Shown here piece after piece: positions 12,757 to 25,739 of a stretch of DNA of 64,000 bases. The DNA is from Straminergon stramineum. Lineage: Eukaryota > Streptophyta > Bryopsida > Hypnales > Calliergonaceae. A model generated the notes under the pieces. The model was not told the DNA's origin and did no database searches. It saw only the letters and a program-made list of their open reading frames with translations. The stretch spans positions 7,569,001 to 7,633,000 of the forward strand of contig OY987265.1 in the NCBI GenBank assembly GCA_963920665.1. Direction: 5' to 3'. A program made the translations under genes and the position numbers. Positions within the stretch are counted from its first letter, which is position 1, and each line of letters opens with the position of its first letter.

Positions 12757-15700
12757 ATGGTGGTATGGCTGACGACAACGAAGGATGAGTTCAGCGCTCT
12801 TGAACGAGGTGTGGTGGGACAACAGATTGATGCCATTTCTGCCATGCAAGCTGTGCAGGCCGCGGCCCTTGTGCCCCTCACAACGCAGGATGCAAGCTCC
12901 CTAGTGCCACTCACTGAGCGAGTGACTTTACTTCCACATCAAGACTTCAGCCACGACATTCCCGTGGTCGATCTCTCTGGCAGCCGTGAGGACACCATGG
13001 CTGCTCTTACAGATGCTGCCACATCGTGGGGGGGTGTTTCAGGTAAGATTTGATATGCAATTGGTTGCTCGCATAATGTGTCAGTACTAACTTAAGTTAA
13101 TATCCCGTTTTTTTGTTTTGAGTGCCCTCCATTATTAGAATAGATTCTTTTGGTGTACAAATTGTCCCTATTTTTTTGAGAGTTCCAAAGCTGACTAGAC
13201 TATATGTTCTTTCGATACTGATCGAATTGAATATGGTATGAATTGTTGTGGTTGAACTGGAGTTCTCCATTCTCATTGAAATGTTCATAGGCAGTAAGTC
13301 TACATGTGATTTTCAAAGGTAAGTTTTAGTCCTCAAATCTTGTCCACGTTTAGCATGCCGGGAATGTAACCTTATTTACTTTTGAAGTACTACACATTGA
13401 GTTTAAGATTGCTTGAAAGCAGTCTTGAGCATAGAAAAATAAAGTTAAGATGTTCGCACAAACTGTACCGCTCACAATTTGTATCGATTTTCAACAATTC
13501 CACTTCATCATCGCCGGGTCATATCTGGAATGACAGATCTTTCCAAGCTGCTTAGGAACGATCTCTAGCTGACTCAGTCCATGACTCTCAAGTGTTGAAG
13601 ATGTAAATCCAATTCCTCAATACTGAATGATATGGACAGGGTGGCGCGTTAATTTTGTACTGCAACTGATGATAATCTTTGACGACATGGTCAGGTGGTG
13701 AACCATGGAATTCCCGCATCAACCATAAATGAGATGCTGGCAGCGGCGAAGGATTTTTTTTCCTTTCCCGAAGAGGAGAAATTGGTTTTGGCTGCTGATC
13801 ACACGAAGGACGTCCCTCACGGTCACAAGCCGATGGCAGGTTCGTTCCACCGAACTGCTGGCTGGAGCAACGTGCCGGAATATGTCCTTCGACCTGAACA
13901 CCTCAGCCCAACCAAAGAAGCGTTTCCATCTGCTGCATTCAGGTACACGGATCATTATCCAGATCCTGCATCATCAATCTTGTGATGTAATTTTTATTCA
14001 TTTTTAAAACAGTGGAGCTGACACGGCACGGAAACTACTATTGTCGCATACTTAGTCAGCTGATAATAATCACTTCCAAATAGGAAATTAATATTAAGTT
14101 CTTGAACAAAAACTAGGAAGATCAATTAAAAAACCATTATTTGTAACTTCAATTTCCTCGAATGAATGTATGCTACTGAATTGGACCATGCTGCACATTC
14201 CATCTTCTTTGGATTAAGTGACCTTCTCAAAACATTCATCATGCACATGGTGCGACGTTTGGCACAATCGAGGGTAGTGATCCATCTCTAACTCTTCCAT
14301 TCAGAAAATTTCTTTGTGGTATTCATAAAAAAAGAATGACGTTCGTGCAACGACGAATGACGTTGTGTTCAGAATTCCCATTGTTAAAACTGAAATAATA
14401 GTAGCACCTGTTTCTACAGTCTATTGATTGTATTCCAACTTCAGAATAAAAATTGACGGAGATTTCTGCGCACCTTGTTACGTTGTCGTTCAGAGCTACA
14501 GCTGAGAATTTTGGGGAAGACCTTCACCAAGGGCTGGTACGCCTGGTGGAACTTCTATTCACTGTGTGTTTGAGTCCAAAATCCGGACCAAGCAAGCCTC
14601 GACCAAATTGCTTGATGCCGATCACGTGCAAGTATTTCGCATTGCTTCATACGAACCATGTCCGCAGCCTGATGCGGTGATGGGCATAAGAAGCCACGTG
14701 GACCACACGCTCATCTCTGGATTGGTGCAAGATAACACCGGCGGACTCCAAGTGGAAAAAGACGGTCAGTGGCACGGGGTTGCACCTCTGCCGGGCGCCA
14801 TTGTCATCCTCATGGGCATTTTAGGTGATGCCTCGATACCTTCCACCTCTTTCCAAAAGTAAGATTTATTCAAGATGTTTCTGGAAGAGAAGCTTCAGTT
14901 GGCTTTAATCCCGAAGCAATGATCCAAAGTCCTCCGTATTCTTGGTGATGATCCGAGTGCTTTCGGGTGATGCTTTTAGTTGTCCAAATAAATTCTTATT
15001 CATTCAAAGTAATGTCATCCAAAATAATGTAAGAATCTTCAAATAGCAAACTTAATTAATAACCGTTGTGGTAAGTATAATATTATTGCACAAATATTAA
15101 CAATAATTAAACGATTATTCGTTAAAATGGCGGTATTCCACAAACTTTGGCACTTTCACGATTAGACCGTGAAGTCTGAAATCTAAACCTATCCTAGAAT
15201 GTTAAATGACAAGTCAATATGGATTTGGGCATTAAAGAGTTACAGACAAGCTTAAAGTATCCAGGCCTAAATCAAACCCAACCCAATTTGTTAATTAGAA
15301 TCACTTCAAATGGCTTGGAGCAATTGCATTGAAAAGAGTAGTGAAAATCAGGCTTAGCAGTTGTGGTATTCCAACAGTGGGGTATTATAATAATTGCTTG
15401 AGGATATCTGTTGCATAACTGTACTCCAACCCTTCAGTTTTCTCAAAAATTTGGGTGCAGATGATAACCAATGACAACATCAAAGCTGTGAACCATCGGG
15501 CCGTGGTGAATGGGCACTCCAGTCGCATCTCCATCACATCTGCTGTCAATCCAAGCAACGACACAATCCTATTTCCTGCCCCCGAGCTGGTTGACGAAAT
15601 GCACGCTCCGCTCTATCGCCCGTTCAAGTACGGAGAGTTTCGAGTCCAAGCATTTGAGGATGGGATACTCAAATCCACGGATGTGGTGGAGAAGTTCCGC

Positions 15701-15796
15701 ATTGTACCGGTTGATGCAAAATCGGCACATCCAGTTGGGGATAAGCCACATGCCCCCAAATTGGAACGAGATGGGTATTTTGCAGATCCACTTTAA
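12757..15796 (+). pseudogene. 2-oxoglutarate/Fe(II) dioxygenase, decayed copy
   Basis: DOXC-type plant dioxygenase, the family that oxidises hormones and specialised metabolites in the cytosol. Exon remnants lie at 12757-13042, 13695-13942, about 14453-14824 and 15461-15796. The VVNHGIP motif, the HVD part of the iron site, the distal His in NHRAV and the 2OG-binding SRIS are all still readable. Four differences from the 43-46 kb copy disable it. A run of seven Gs in exon 1 adds one base. Two extra bases in exon 3 (AAGCCTCGACC against AAGTCGACC) throw HVD out of frame. The exon 3 end is about five bases shorter before GTGATG. A CGA codon near the C-terminus is TAA, removing the last 11 residues. 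No EST-like evidence is available, so a truncated transcript cannot be excluded. Confidence 0.85.
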
Positions 15797-16210
15797 TTTG
15801 AAAGATCCGGCATTGCTGTAGCTTAGAGTGCATGCTTCCAAGTTGCTAAGTACAGGTTCTTGCTAAGGCAGATGTCAAAGGAAATAGAGACGTATTACCT
15901 CCCACAGTTCATCCTTCCGGTTGCATAGAAACTCAGATTTTCAATGTCGTTCACATGGGCTTCACAACTTCATCACTTAGGAAAACCCAAAGCCTTGAAT
16001 CTTCAAAGTTGCTGCAATACAGGTTGTACAACCTTAATACAGATGTAGTAGGCTACATCAACATATTACATCATGCACTTCTGATGCAATACTATGAAGG
16101 AATAGGATGGTTGTGTGTTATCTGTATATAAATGGTACATTTTATGTTTGCTACGTTAGTAAAGTTTTCATACCATGCTTTTAGTGTGAAACTATACAAT
16201 TATATTTTGA

Positions 16211-16217
16211 AATAAAT
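16211..16217 (+). promoter_or_regulatory. Candidate polyadenylation signal of the first dioxygenase copy
   Basis: AATAAA in AAATAAATATTGTG, about 415 bases after the stop. The same element is conserved at about 46,567 after the second copy. The position is plausible but not proven. Confidence 0.4.
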
Positions 16218-16549
16218 ATTGTGTGCTTCATGCATTATTGATCTGTGTGCATTATGAATTATTGAAGCTGTGAATTGTTGCATCATGCCTTCTTAGATTC
16301 GATAATCTTATCACTGATATTTGATTTCTTAACAAGCCTATTTAGGACTTTTTTTTGTACAAATCCATTAATTCAGATTTCACTAACACTGCATGTAAGG
16401 ACCCAGCAATTCCAAGGACTTGGAATTGCAAACTTGGCACAAAACCTAATTTGAGTACATCTATGCTTATCTGTTTAATAAGACCCTTGACAAGACATGA
16501 TTCATAATTCAAAATATACCATGTTGTTTAACAAGTTATTTCTTCATAG

Positions 16550-17400
16550 TAGTGTGATTGCATGAAACACATGTACTATTTTCTGTCACATGTCTCTAGC
16601 TCATTTGTTTTGGGGCATAACTTTTGTGTTTTGGCTCGAAATGACTTAAAATTCATAGGCAAGGTATTATTTTAAGTATGTCTTATCTAATTTTTCGAAA
16701 TTTAGAAAAAAAAAAAATGTTTTACTATCCTACAATAGTCCCTGATTGTATTTCACACTGACCAATTTTTTAATTTTTTTTAACGAAGTAGTACCCAAAG
16801 AAAAAAATTTGGAACTGAAATTTAGAAGGGATGGTCTTGTAATAGACTTTTAGCTATTCTTCAAAGAATTTCTAAAAATAATTCATCATAAGTTGTATAA
16901 AAGTCTACAAAGTGAGACTCTTTCTACTTGTGCCCCTTGCGTATAATACAAGAGTTACAAGAATCGAGTTCAATTGAGTTATAAGAGTTACAAGTGACCC
17001 TTGCGTATAATACAAGAGTTGCATTCTTGGGAGTGAGCCTCTTTCAACTTGCATTTTGAAACATGTAAAAAATTATTTTAGTGGATTTTTTGGTAAATCA
17101 CCATTTCCACAAAGTTGCTACAAACAAACAATTTTTCTTATCTTTATTCAATTTTTTCCTATTGTTTCCTAATAGAACATCAATGAAAGTATATATTCTT
17201 TGGAGATTGGCACTTTTCTTGTTGTCCTACTTAGAAAAAATTTCTATGATTTTCCTTTGGTGGTTACCTCCATCTTATAAATGTATATATTGTCCATATT
17301 TCAAGAAAAATTTAAAGATTGTTTTTCTAATTTTGAAGTACTCCAAAAAAACAAAGTAGGAGTACTATAAAATGCAACAGAATCAATAGGTTTTCACCTT
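16550..17400. mobile_element. Foldback-type element E, copy 1 (degenerate)
   Basis: Matches 61,041-61,762 throughout: GGGCATAACTT, GGATGGTCTT, GTCTACAAAGTGAG, CATTTTGAAACAT, TAGCACTTTTC-type blocks in the same order. Its left end GTGTGATTGCATGAAACA resembles the terminal repeat of the other copy; the right end is worn (GGTTTTCACC). It is absent from the paralogous dioxygenase flank at 46.8 kb, so it inserted after the duplication. A 62-bp unit with CCCTTGCGTATAATACAAGA is tandemly repeated inside it at about 16,934 and 16,998. Confidence 0.75.
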
Positions 17401-18237
17401 GTATTATTCATGAAAAAACTTCAAAAAAATTCTATGCAAGAGACAAATGAATCAACATAATTTGGTTAAAAAAATAGAGATATTCACATCCAAAGTTTGT
17501 ATGAATAGAGCATTAATAATGGATGGTAAGGTGACACACAAATGTAGAAGGGAATGTAATGAGTACCAAAATGGTCAATACAAAAGTTGATACTAGTTCA
17601 ATGAGTAAGGTACAAATACACTCACAATTGCCTCTAATAACAATTGAGCATAGTTACTATTGTTCAACCTAATTAATTTTTATTAAGCCTTGATGGCAAC
17701 TAATCGAAAGAGGATTCCAACATACTAAAGTATACATTATTTGGACACTATATAAATAAACTATGAATTTTCAATGTTTAATCTTTAGGTGTACTGAAAA
17801 CCAACACTAGGCTCTCATTGTCTTTCATTATCAAATTTTGTACATCTTGTCTACACAATATCTAGGAAAAAGTGATGCTTCTTGGTCCAAATGTAGGTGT
17901 TGCATTTTTGGTAGGGTCAATTGTGGATTTACATTCCTTACTTCCAATGACTTTCTCTACTAACAATGTGTTCCTTGAACAATCATGATCTTTTTTCAAA
18001 AATTGATATTAACATTTAATGGGTGTTCATACTTTAACCATGTAAAGATGTTGTGGACCTAAAAGGTCTGATGGATGACTTCCCTCTTAACCCTATAAAG
18101 ACAAGTTTGTCAATTTGGAAAGCATCCTTTTGAAAGCAATTGTTGTCATAGCTACGTGTTGGTTAGTTTGTACTACTAAGTGGTCTTTCATCAACTCTTC
18201 TCCTACTTCATCATTGCCATCTCTTTCTTTGATACTT

Positions 18238-18378
18238 TAAGGTAGCATGCTGTAAAGGCGACCATGTTCTAAATGTGACCCCTATCTAAGAATGGGTTAC
18301 ATATTCCTTGAAATATCTATTACTGGCAATGATGAGTTAGATAGGCTTAAATGGTCGCTTTAATAGCATACTACCTTA
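18238..18378. mobile_element. Short hairpin MITE
   Basis: Begins TAAGGTAGCATGCTG and ends with the near-complement CATACTACCTTA. The arms are about 50 bp each and share GCGACCAT and CCTATCTAA. Total length is about 141 bp. The target-site duplication is not clear. It encodes nothing. Confidence 0.75.
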
Positions 18379-18805
18379 TATGTTTTTGGTTAGTCTTGTA
18401 TGTATCTTGTCTTTTTGACATCATTTAACTTTTATATTAGTGATAGGGAGGGAGGCTTGAACATGAGCTAGTGAGCCACTTTGGGTGGTCCCTTCCAATA
18501 AGTACCATGTTTCCTATTATTCGCTTAAAATATCATCCCCAATGCTTGAGTTTCAAGAGATCCTTAAAATGTCAAGTGTTCAAGGAACAATTAGCCCTTT
18601 GTGACGTTTTACATGCCTTCTATTTGTATCCTTTTCTTTGTTCTCATTTCTTTTGTGTGGTTGGCAGTTACAATTAAGAGAATTGCAATTGCAGGCCCGG
18701 AAGGGACTGCATCGACTTCTAGTCCGCAAATGAATCTTGTTTCTCTTTAGCATTGTCTTCTTTTTCTTTTTTGACACCAAGAAGTGCACGTGAGTAAATT
18801 CCTTG

Positions 18806-19102
18806 CTATGCCCCAAATCTGTACAATACAGTCTGTGAGTAAATTTTTGTGATAGGTTGGTGCACAAACACCTTCAGAAAAGTCCTCTTCATCAGAGAAG
18901 AGGTGCAAAGTGCAAACTTTACAAGAAGATGATAATGATCGCCAAGGAATTGAAATTTCCGTTCAAATTTGCTACCGCTGTTAGAATTCGAGTACGAGTC
19001 CCATACTTGCATGTAATTTTGCTCCTGAATATTCTGCATATGAAGTCCGTCCATATTGGCCTTGGATGCAGGACTGTCTCCAGCCTGTTTCACCTAGTCC
19101 CG
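18806..19102 (-). pseudogene. Fragment of the small 7-kb gene
   Basis: The - strand matches exon 3 of the gene at 7.0-8.6 kb, including its acceptor (AAACAG|GCTGGAGAC), the DGL-MQNIQEQ core and the SGS-FERKFQFLG segment. There are two non-frame-breaking differences, including one extra codon. Exons 1 and 2 are absent. It is the start of the second unit of the segmental duplication. Confidence 0.75.
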
Positions 19103-19104
19103 TC

Positions 19105-20495
19105 GTATATAAACAAGGATGCTATGCAAAAGTTCTCAAGCAAAGGATGTTCTCTCCTTGCTCAAATTTTCGGTAAGTGGAGTCGATTCTTCGTCCACAT
19201 CGTGCAGCAATTCAGAGGAAGCAGTGAAGAGTTTCATTGACGCTGATACCTGTAATTGCTCCCAGCCCCTGATTTGCCCGGGTACCGCATTTGCTCTGCT
19301 CTGGAAGCTTTTGATACTCTTGTGGACTAGCGAATGTCGAATGTCGTGGAAGGTCTGATTGTTCGTGGAACGACTAGCTGGCGAAGGCCAGCTCATGATT
19401 TGGGATGAACACGGCATTATACTCATTGCTCATACTGTCAACATCTGTGACGGTCAGTTTAAAGTTATTGGTAAGCACTCGGAATCGGAAGTCTCAGGAT
19501 TTCCGTGAGTCTGCTGAAGTTTTCTACTCCGTAACTGATTTGATGTTGATTTCCGCCTCGTGGCCACTTCAGCTGTCACGGAAAAGCTTTGAATCTGCCC
19601 AAACCAGGAGCTCCATGAAAATAATAAATCAATGCCATAAGCTGAAATTCTAACCCCTGTATTACCAAGAAGCCCAACTTGGGTCTCACTTGTGTTTTTG
19701 GCAGTTCGGAGTATCTCATATGGGGACTGTTTCTAGTGACCAATTTTTAAAGAAAATTTAAGCAAAGTGATGCAGTTTTTTCCTCTCCTCTAAAATTAGG
19801 GACATCTCATTAATAAATTTTTCACAATATGATCATTCAATCCAATTGGTTCATTTTTAAAAAGCACAAATCTTGGGTGAAACAAGCTATTCAAAGGCTT
19901 GCCCTGAAATCTCTTGAGGCGTGCTTTCTGGTTGCTACGTCTTGTTCTTTTCAGGGTTTACGGTTCTCATGCCGCATTGCTTTGAAGAATGTTTTGACAA
20001 GTCTTGGGGTTTATGTTTAAATCACACTGGCAGAAACTCAACAACTTGGGAAGCTATCCATGCAACAGAACAATGGTTTGCGGTGGGGATGCATGTTGCT
20101 CTGATATCCACATCCATTCCTCTTATGGCAAGACCTCGAATTAAAGCCTCAACATTTCGAAAGTGAACTGGGAATGAGTCAAACTAGACTAGTATCATTC
20201 TACAACGTTTAGGGATATTCTCCTTCGGAAATGGAGACGGTTTCAAGGAATCTTAACTTCGTGGGAGTGAAGAAGTGCATGGACAATGAGCGCACTGCTG
20301 ACATGGGCTTGAGTACCATTTGCAACAGAAACGATAATTAGTTTCATAAGGGAAGAGGCTCCCAACCTGACCCTTTTTGAATTCCGCCATCTACATTTTG
20401 GCCTCGAGTGGTAACCCACCGTCATCCAAAATCGCCAAGAAGGTTTCAAGAGCAACTAATGAGAGATGAAGAGTTCTTTGAGGCAACCAATGAGA
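19105..20495 (+). pseudogene. Probable remnants of an unrecognised gene
   Basis: Short + strand stretches look codon-like but are interrupted. One at about 19,370-19,470 reads [20 protein letters not shown] and onward to a GTAAGC donor. Another at about 19,960-20,165 follows a TTTTCAG acceptor. A third lies at about 20,230-20,500. Stops and frame changes separate them. They sit between two duplicated blocks and have no counterpart between 7.2 and 11.1 kb. I cannot name a family; this is a weak call. Confidence 0.3.
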
Positions 20496-20497
20496 GT

Positions 20498-21243
20498 TCA
20501 ACATTTTGGGCTTCGAGGGTGTCTATTGAAAGGGAGTTTAGGGAGAATGATTAGGTCTCCTATGTTTTCCACTTTGAAAATTCATAGAAAATTGTGTGAG
20601 TATTAAAAAGTTACGAAATGTCTTGGAGAGGTTTTCACTTGAGTAGGCTAACATTCTTACGGTCCAAAAAAATCATCATGCATGTGGAGCCACGCACCTG
20701 ACTAGGACTGCAAAAGTGTCGGGTTTTGGTGCTTCTACCTTAACACAACCGCATCATCCTTTTTTTCCTGACTATTACGAAATCTATTATTCACAGCTTT
20801 CGAAGTTCATGATATATTACAAGCCATCAAATGCTGAACCTAAGGTTCTGGATTTATACAGGTGGGATTATGGATCACGAGGAGATATTTCAGTTGTAAG
20901 AAATATATGGCACACAAGCAAGCTGCTTTTGACAGCAGGAATGTGGAGCTTATGGCAATAAGCTTATGCTCTTCACGAATTGGTGGTTTGTGGAACCCAA
21001 CCGTCTAAGCCTGAATACAGCTCTTGCACAGTCAGCTGGGTTTTAAGTCACCCTATTTTTCTGCTTGAATGTGATATTGCCCAAGAACATTTAGTCAAGA
21101 GGTGCAGGCTTTACAAGAAGAAGATTTTTTTACTTCTCGATGTATTTTGATAACTTAGATAGAGAAGAAGATTTTCAGTAACTTGTGATTCTCCACTCAC
21201 ATGACGGTACTGGTTTTTCTCTGACTCGGACGGTAAAGCTGTG
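20498..21243 (+). repeat. Segmental-duplication block A, copy 2
   Basis: Second copy of 11,085-11,845. It ends at the insertion site of the 20.5-kb element, and its continuation is found at 41,774. Confidence 0.9.
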
Positions 21244-21255
21244 ATGACCACAGGG

Positions 21256-21346
21256 AGACCGGGAGGGTGATACCAGGGGGGGTATAAACTTCTTCGAACT
21301 ACACTAAGGGGGGTATTTTCAAATACACCCACCCCCCCCCGGTCTT
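21256..21346. repeat. Left G/C-run foldback end
   Basis: GACCGGGAGGGTG at the left faces CACCCCCCCCCGGTC at the right, about 90 bp in all. Two internal GGGGGG(G)TAT motifs lie 31 bp apart. A near-copy of the border direct repeat (GTGATACCA) occurs inside at about 21,268. Confidence 0.75.
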
Positions 21347-21369
21347 TTGTTCTCTTCAACTAACTAGGA

Positions 21370-21625
21370 ATGAAATAATGACAAGCGAATGACAATTTAT
21401 TGGATGAATGAAGTTTCAGATGGATGGAAATTTGACAGATGAATGACAAACTTGTGAATGATTTTTTGGATGGATGAAGTTCTCAATGGATGAAAATCTG
21501 ACAGATGAATGATAAAGTTCTCAATGAGTTTTTGGATGGATGAAGTTATGCCATTTAGATGACAAGTTTTTGGATGAATTAATATGGATGAATTGTTCTA
21601 AATGGATTTAATTAGGATATTCAGA
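21370..21625. repeat. Minisatellite of GGATGAATGA-type units
   Basis: Irregular tandem units built around TTTTTGGATGGATGAAGTT and GACAGATGAATGA, about 250 bp long, immediately inside the left end of the 20.5-kb insertion. No coding capacity. Confidence 0.8.
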
Positions 21626-21629
21626 TGGA

Positions 21630-23780
21630 AAGCTTTTGGAAGAATTTTTGGGGGATGGATAATTTTTGGGCAAGTGATATGAACCGAAGAAATACCTCAA
21701 CTGTAGGAAATATTTGAGCAACAGAGCGCAACAGAAGGCAATGCAAAAATAGAATAAATAGAGTGATAATATAGAAGCGATATTGTGAAAAGACAATTCA
21801 ACATTAGTGTAATCATGAAAGATCACATTGAAATCTTCCAATCTCAATTGGCATTCTGAACTTCTATCATGCACTAAGGATAATGTTACCCTACATCCTC
21901 ACTGTTAAAATCCACACCACCGAAAAGGGACTCGTCTTTCAATTCAAGTCTGATGGAGTAACTTCCAATGTAAGGTTGAAATGCTTGGCAAGAGCAAAGT
22001 GAACATGCATGCCATCAACAACAACACTCACTATGTTGCCATCGTAGCAGGCTATCAGCTCCTTCACCAAGAGAGAAAAGCCCCAATAATGACACATTGT
22101 TGAGGGTCTCTTTCTTGCCTTCAATTCACATTGGGGAGCTCATCCTTCTCTTACTACTCTGTTCATATTTTGAGATCCACTGTCAAAACATCCTCCACAC
22201 AACTGCCAAATGTAACAAGGAAAACAACTATTCCATCAATGGGTTTAAATATATTAGATAATCATAACAAATGAAATCTGGGTACAGAAATTTTACAACT
22301 TCCTCAAGTTTTTAACATCAACAAATTTTGTGTAATTGTATACCCAATGCAGGAAACATAAAGAAATGGATACAAGAAACAAACCTCTCATCCATGCGAG
22401 GGGTGCTTGACATCATAAAAGTCTTCATTAACTGCACTGATTGAACTTCTACTTTTGATGCCATAATCTGAAATCCAGCAATAAATGAGAAGATATTAGC
22501 TTGACACACGACAAAAACGGAAAAGGGCCCACAAATCAAGTCAAGGACGCTTCTCTAATCACCATTCCATTCATGTACTGCAATACTGTAACATAATGAC
22601 TTTTGTTTTTATATTTGCATTTAAATATGACTACGTGCAGGAAATGACTTCCAAGCTTCAATTGTGAGATCAAAGCAGCAACAAATATTGTTTACCTTAC
22701 TAATCCAGAGACAAACGCAAAGATCACAAATTCAATGTGAGTGGGAATTAAAAAATAAGGACACACAATCCAGCTTCGAAATGACCCTCAAGCCAAGGTG
22801 TACACTAAAGTGCATCATCACTGTCCTTGCAACTTGTGCAAAAGTAAACATCTTTTTTTACATTTCATAAATTAGTGAACAAGAAAAGCAATGTCAGTAG
22901 ATGATTACCAATTGGGTTGATGCTGAAAATACGAACATGGTGAAGATCCAAATGTTGATTCTTCAACTGTTCCTCTTCTGAGAAGGACCAAAGAGGTGGT
23001 CAAAGGTGCGCTAACTTTGCTTTGGAAAATGGCTAGCTATTAATGACTTTCTAAAAAATTGAGACTTCATGATTTGAGAATGTCAAATTTGATTGATCAT
23101 AATTTGACAAATATAATCTAGACAGTGTCCAAGTTTAAATCACCGGAACCAATAAAGAACATAGTATGCGCTAGTAAAAAATATGCATTGAACAAAATAC
23201 ACTCTTCATAAGATCCACCTAGAAGTTTTAAGGAAATATTACGTTCACTTTGAGCCTCTTGGTCTTATGGGAGTTAATAGACAGTAGCCACAAGATAATA
23301 AATATTTAATTACCTTTATGTCACTTCACTTACCTTTATGTTACCTTTATGAAGATCTTTCCCACTTCACTCTCCACCCAAAACGATTGCCGTAACAACT
23401 CAATAGCAACAACCATGAATCAGAATTTCACTTCCAACACTTTGACTTCCACTGTAAGCTTGAAACGGATTGTAACAGTTTAGGGTTAATTTCCCCTAAG
23501 GAAACATCAATTTCCCGTCATTCCAAGTCCTTGCTCCTTCCTTTATAGAGGATAAAAAATGAGACATTGAGCGCAGAACTAACCTATGAATTCAAAACAA
23601 TATAGAACTTAAAAATGAGACTATATATTTATGACCACCAACCTTCTAAAATGAGAAACATGTGTCCCAAAGTAACTTCCTTTGACTCTATAGAGTTTTC
23701 AAAATATAAGCACTTCTATGGAAAATTACCCTACAAATCCACACAACTCATTGAAAAGACAAATGGGATGGATGGACATT
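21630..23780. other. Region of unclear content inside the insertion
   Basis: No convincing gene. On the - strand a possible exon at about 22,391-22,473 is bounded by TTTCAG and GGTTTG and encodes a segment beginning MASKVEVQSVQLMK. A second open stretch lies at 21,939-22,124. I could not join them into a recognisable protein. Confidence 0.3.
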
Positions 23781-23781
23781 T

Positions 23782-24479
23782 TCACCTTTGCTTTTCCTGG
23801 TAATACTTAGCCAACATATGTAATCGCTCATTGTTTGTTTTGGATGTGTATCCATCAAATCTTTTTTTTTCAAGAATGAATTTTTTCAAGTGTCTTATCT
23901 CACTAAATAGTCTACCTCTCACAGTGTGAACATTTGCATTTAATTCCATCATTACTAATTTCTCATCATCACTTTCTACATGTACCTCCATGGGAACAAA
24001 TACATTGTTAGTAGTAGGATTCACCTCTCCCATTCCTTCATTTTCTTGTTCCCTCCGTGTTTTCCTATTAGTTCTTTTTCGCATTTGATTGAGTTTCTCC
24101 ACTAAATAAGTCACTATGTTGTCCACCTCCCATGTCATACTAACCCCATAAAAAATTAAAGGCTCCATCCTATCATTTTCATCAATCTTCAAAAAACAAA
24201 GTCTCTTCAACCAATCTCGTTTAGTTTCCCCAATTTCTTGGGAACAATGTTCCATGGAAAATTCTAGCCATTGACTTGCTTTTTTCAAGTTCCGGTTGTA
24301 TTTAAACCATTCTGATGGATAATAATAATGCAAAAAAAACTTCGTCCATATTTTTTTCCTTGAAGCCTATGAATTAAGGGAGGCGGCCTAAATATTTGAT
24401 CACACTCAGGTATGATTCTTTCCCCAAAATCACGAGATAAAATTTGTGGAATGGTTTGCAAGTCCATAACTTCTGACAT
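23782..24479 (-). pseudogene. Unrecognised protein, one frameshift
   Basis: Two overlapping - strand frames, 24,479-24,285 (64 codons, starting MSEVMDLQTIPQ) and 24,333-23,782 (183 codons), form one protein of about 240 residues if one base is restored in an A-run near 24,357. Notable parts are a PPPLIHRL segment, a W-x-E-F basic/aromatic region and a charged, probably coiled C-terminal third. There are no cysteine clusters, signal peptide or membrane segments. It may be an accessory protein of a transposon, given its position, or a captured host exon. The family is unknown. Confidence 0.5.
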
Positions 24480-24854
24480 CTTTTTAGCTCCAAGGAAAAA
24501 AGTACAACACGATTGTTTTGCTAAATATCCTTTATCTGCAAAGCCAGCTACAACAATTCAAGACTAATTCTATTCAAAGTCATGAGGCCTAAGATTCCAA
24601 GCCCTCATTCATTATGATCACACAATACATATAAAAAAATGACCTACTAAATAACTATTCAAAAAAGAAAAAGCCCCAACTGTTGAGAACTCTTATTTCA
24701 GTGAGATGGCTTCATTCCACGACTGTTACCTAGTTCTATTAAACTAAAAAGCCTTTGGATACCTATCTCTACTTCTCTGGCCCTGCAATTTTGATGTACC
24801 AAGAGTCAAGGAATCTTACTTGGATAGGGGATTCGAGAGTTGATCAAACAACAA

Positions 24855-25015
24855 CCATGCACCCACATAGCTTCAACACCACCCACGCACCCACGCAGCT
24901 TCGACACCACCCACACACCTACGCAACTTCAACACCACTCACACACCCATACAGCTTCAACACCACCCACGCAACTTCAACACCACCTGCGCAACTTCAA
25001 CAGGTCTTTAGAATT
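24855..25015. repeat. Minisatellite of CTTCAACACCACCCACGC units
   Basis: Six to seven imperfect repeats of an 18- to 36-base unit rich in CACCCAC and CAACTTCAACACC. All three + strand frames are open across it because of the composition. Confidence 0.85.
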
Positions 25016-25329
25016 AATGACCAGTTTCACAACTTCTTGCATCAGGATACACAAAACTATTTTTTAGAGCCTCTTCTCTACATTACCACCTCTCCTCTAT
25101 GAAACTAATTTTCAAACCCCCGAATCATCAAACCCTCTCTAAGACATTGACAAGAGGCTTGCAACATCCATCTATCTAAAACTTCACCAATTTACTAGTT
25201 CCAAATTCGGTTGCAAAAACCTGAAATGCTTGAAGCCATTTAGTTTAGCCAAAGAAGGTGACAACAATACAAGTATGGAATACAAAAAACTATGTAGAAA
25301 CAAGAAGAACGAAAAAGATGGTAACACAG

Positions 25330-25615
25330 GATGGGAGAAACTCCACGAGAGCTTGGCGACAACAACGAAGCACAATCGTGCAAAGTTTGTGCACAGGATG
25401 ACATCATGCGCGCAAATCCTAGCTATAGAAGCTAGACACGTGTTTCAATAAAAGAGACGGTAACAAAGGTTGCGAGAAACTGAACGGTGAAGCTCCACAA
25501 GAGCTTGGCGACAACAACAAAGCACAGTCATGTGAAGTTCCTGTGGAGGAAGACATCATGCGGCACAAATCCATGCTCTAGAAGCCAAGCACATGTTTCA
25601 ACAAAAAATAACTTC
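25330..25615. repeat. Tandem duplication of a 150-bp unit
   Basis: CTCCACRAGAGCTTGGCGAC recurs at about 25,341 and 25,491, followed by shared blocks around ACATCATGCG and the AGAAGC-AAGCAC segment. There are two copies, with about 80 percent identity by eye. Confidence 0.8.
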
Positions 25616-25739
25616 AACTTTTTAATTTTTTCATTGGGTAACTACTTTACACATCAATTCTATAGAGGCCAACCAACCTATGAGAGGCAAAATGATTGGT
25701 TTGCCCACTTCACATTATTAAAATAAATTAAATTTTAAC

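Larger units (their letters stand above)
11945..18110 (+). repeat. Segmental-duplication block B, copy 1 (dioxygenase locus)
   Basis: Collinear with 42,310-47,200. The match covers the 5' flank (ATAATGTAACCATGCTGAA), all exons and introns of the dioxygenase, the 3' UTR (AAATAAATATTGTGTGCTTC) and downstream DNA (AAAAAGTGATGCTTC at about 17,870 and 47,015). Copy 1 additionally contains the element at 16.55-17.4 kb. Confidence 0.9.

Noticed and set aside
20716..20961. + strand ORF of 81 codons in block A.
   Set aside because: The frame is not kept in the paralogous block at 11.3-11.5 kb.
22318..22539. Possible - strand exon with MASKVEVQSVQLMK.
   Set aside because: It has splice-like borders but cannot be joined to a neighbour, and no family is recognised.
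24755..25102. Pro/Thr/His-rich + strand ORF of 115 codons.
   Set aside because: It is produced by the CACCCAC minisatellite; all frames are open there.
24840..25615. CRISPR-like array.
   Set aside because: The units are contiguous minisatellite repeats without unique spacers, in plant nuclear DNA.
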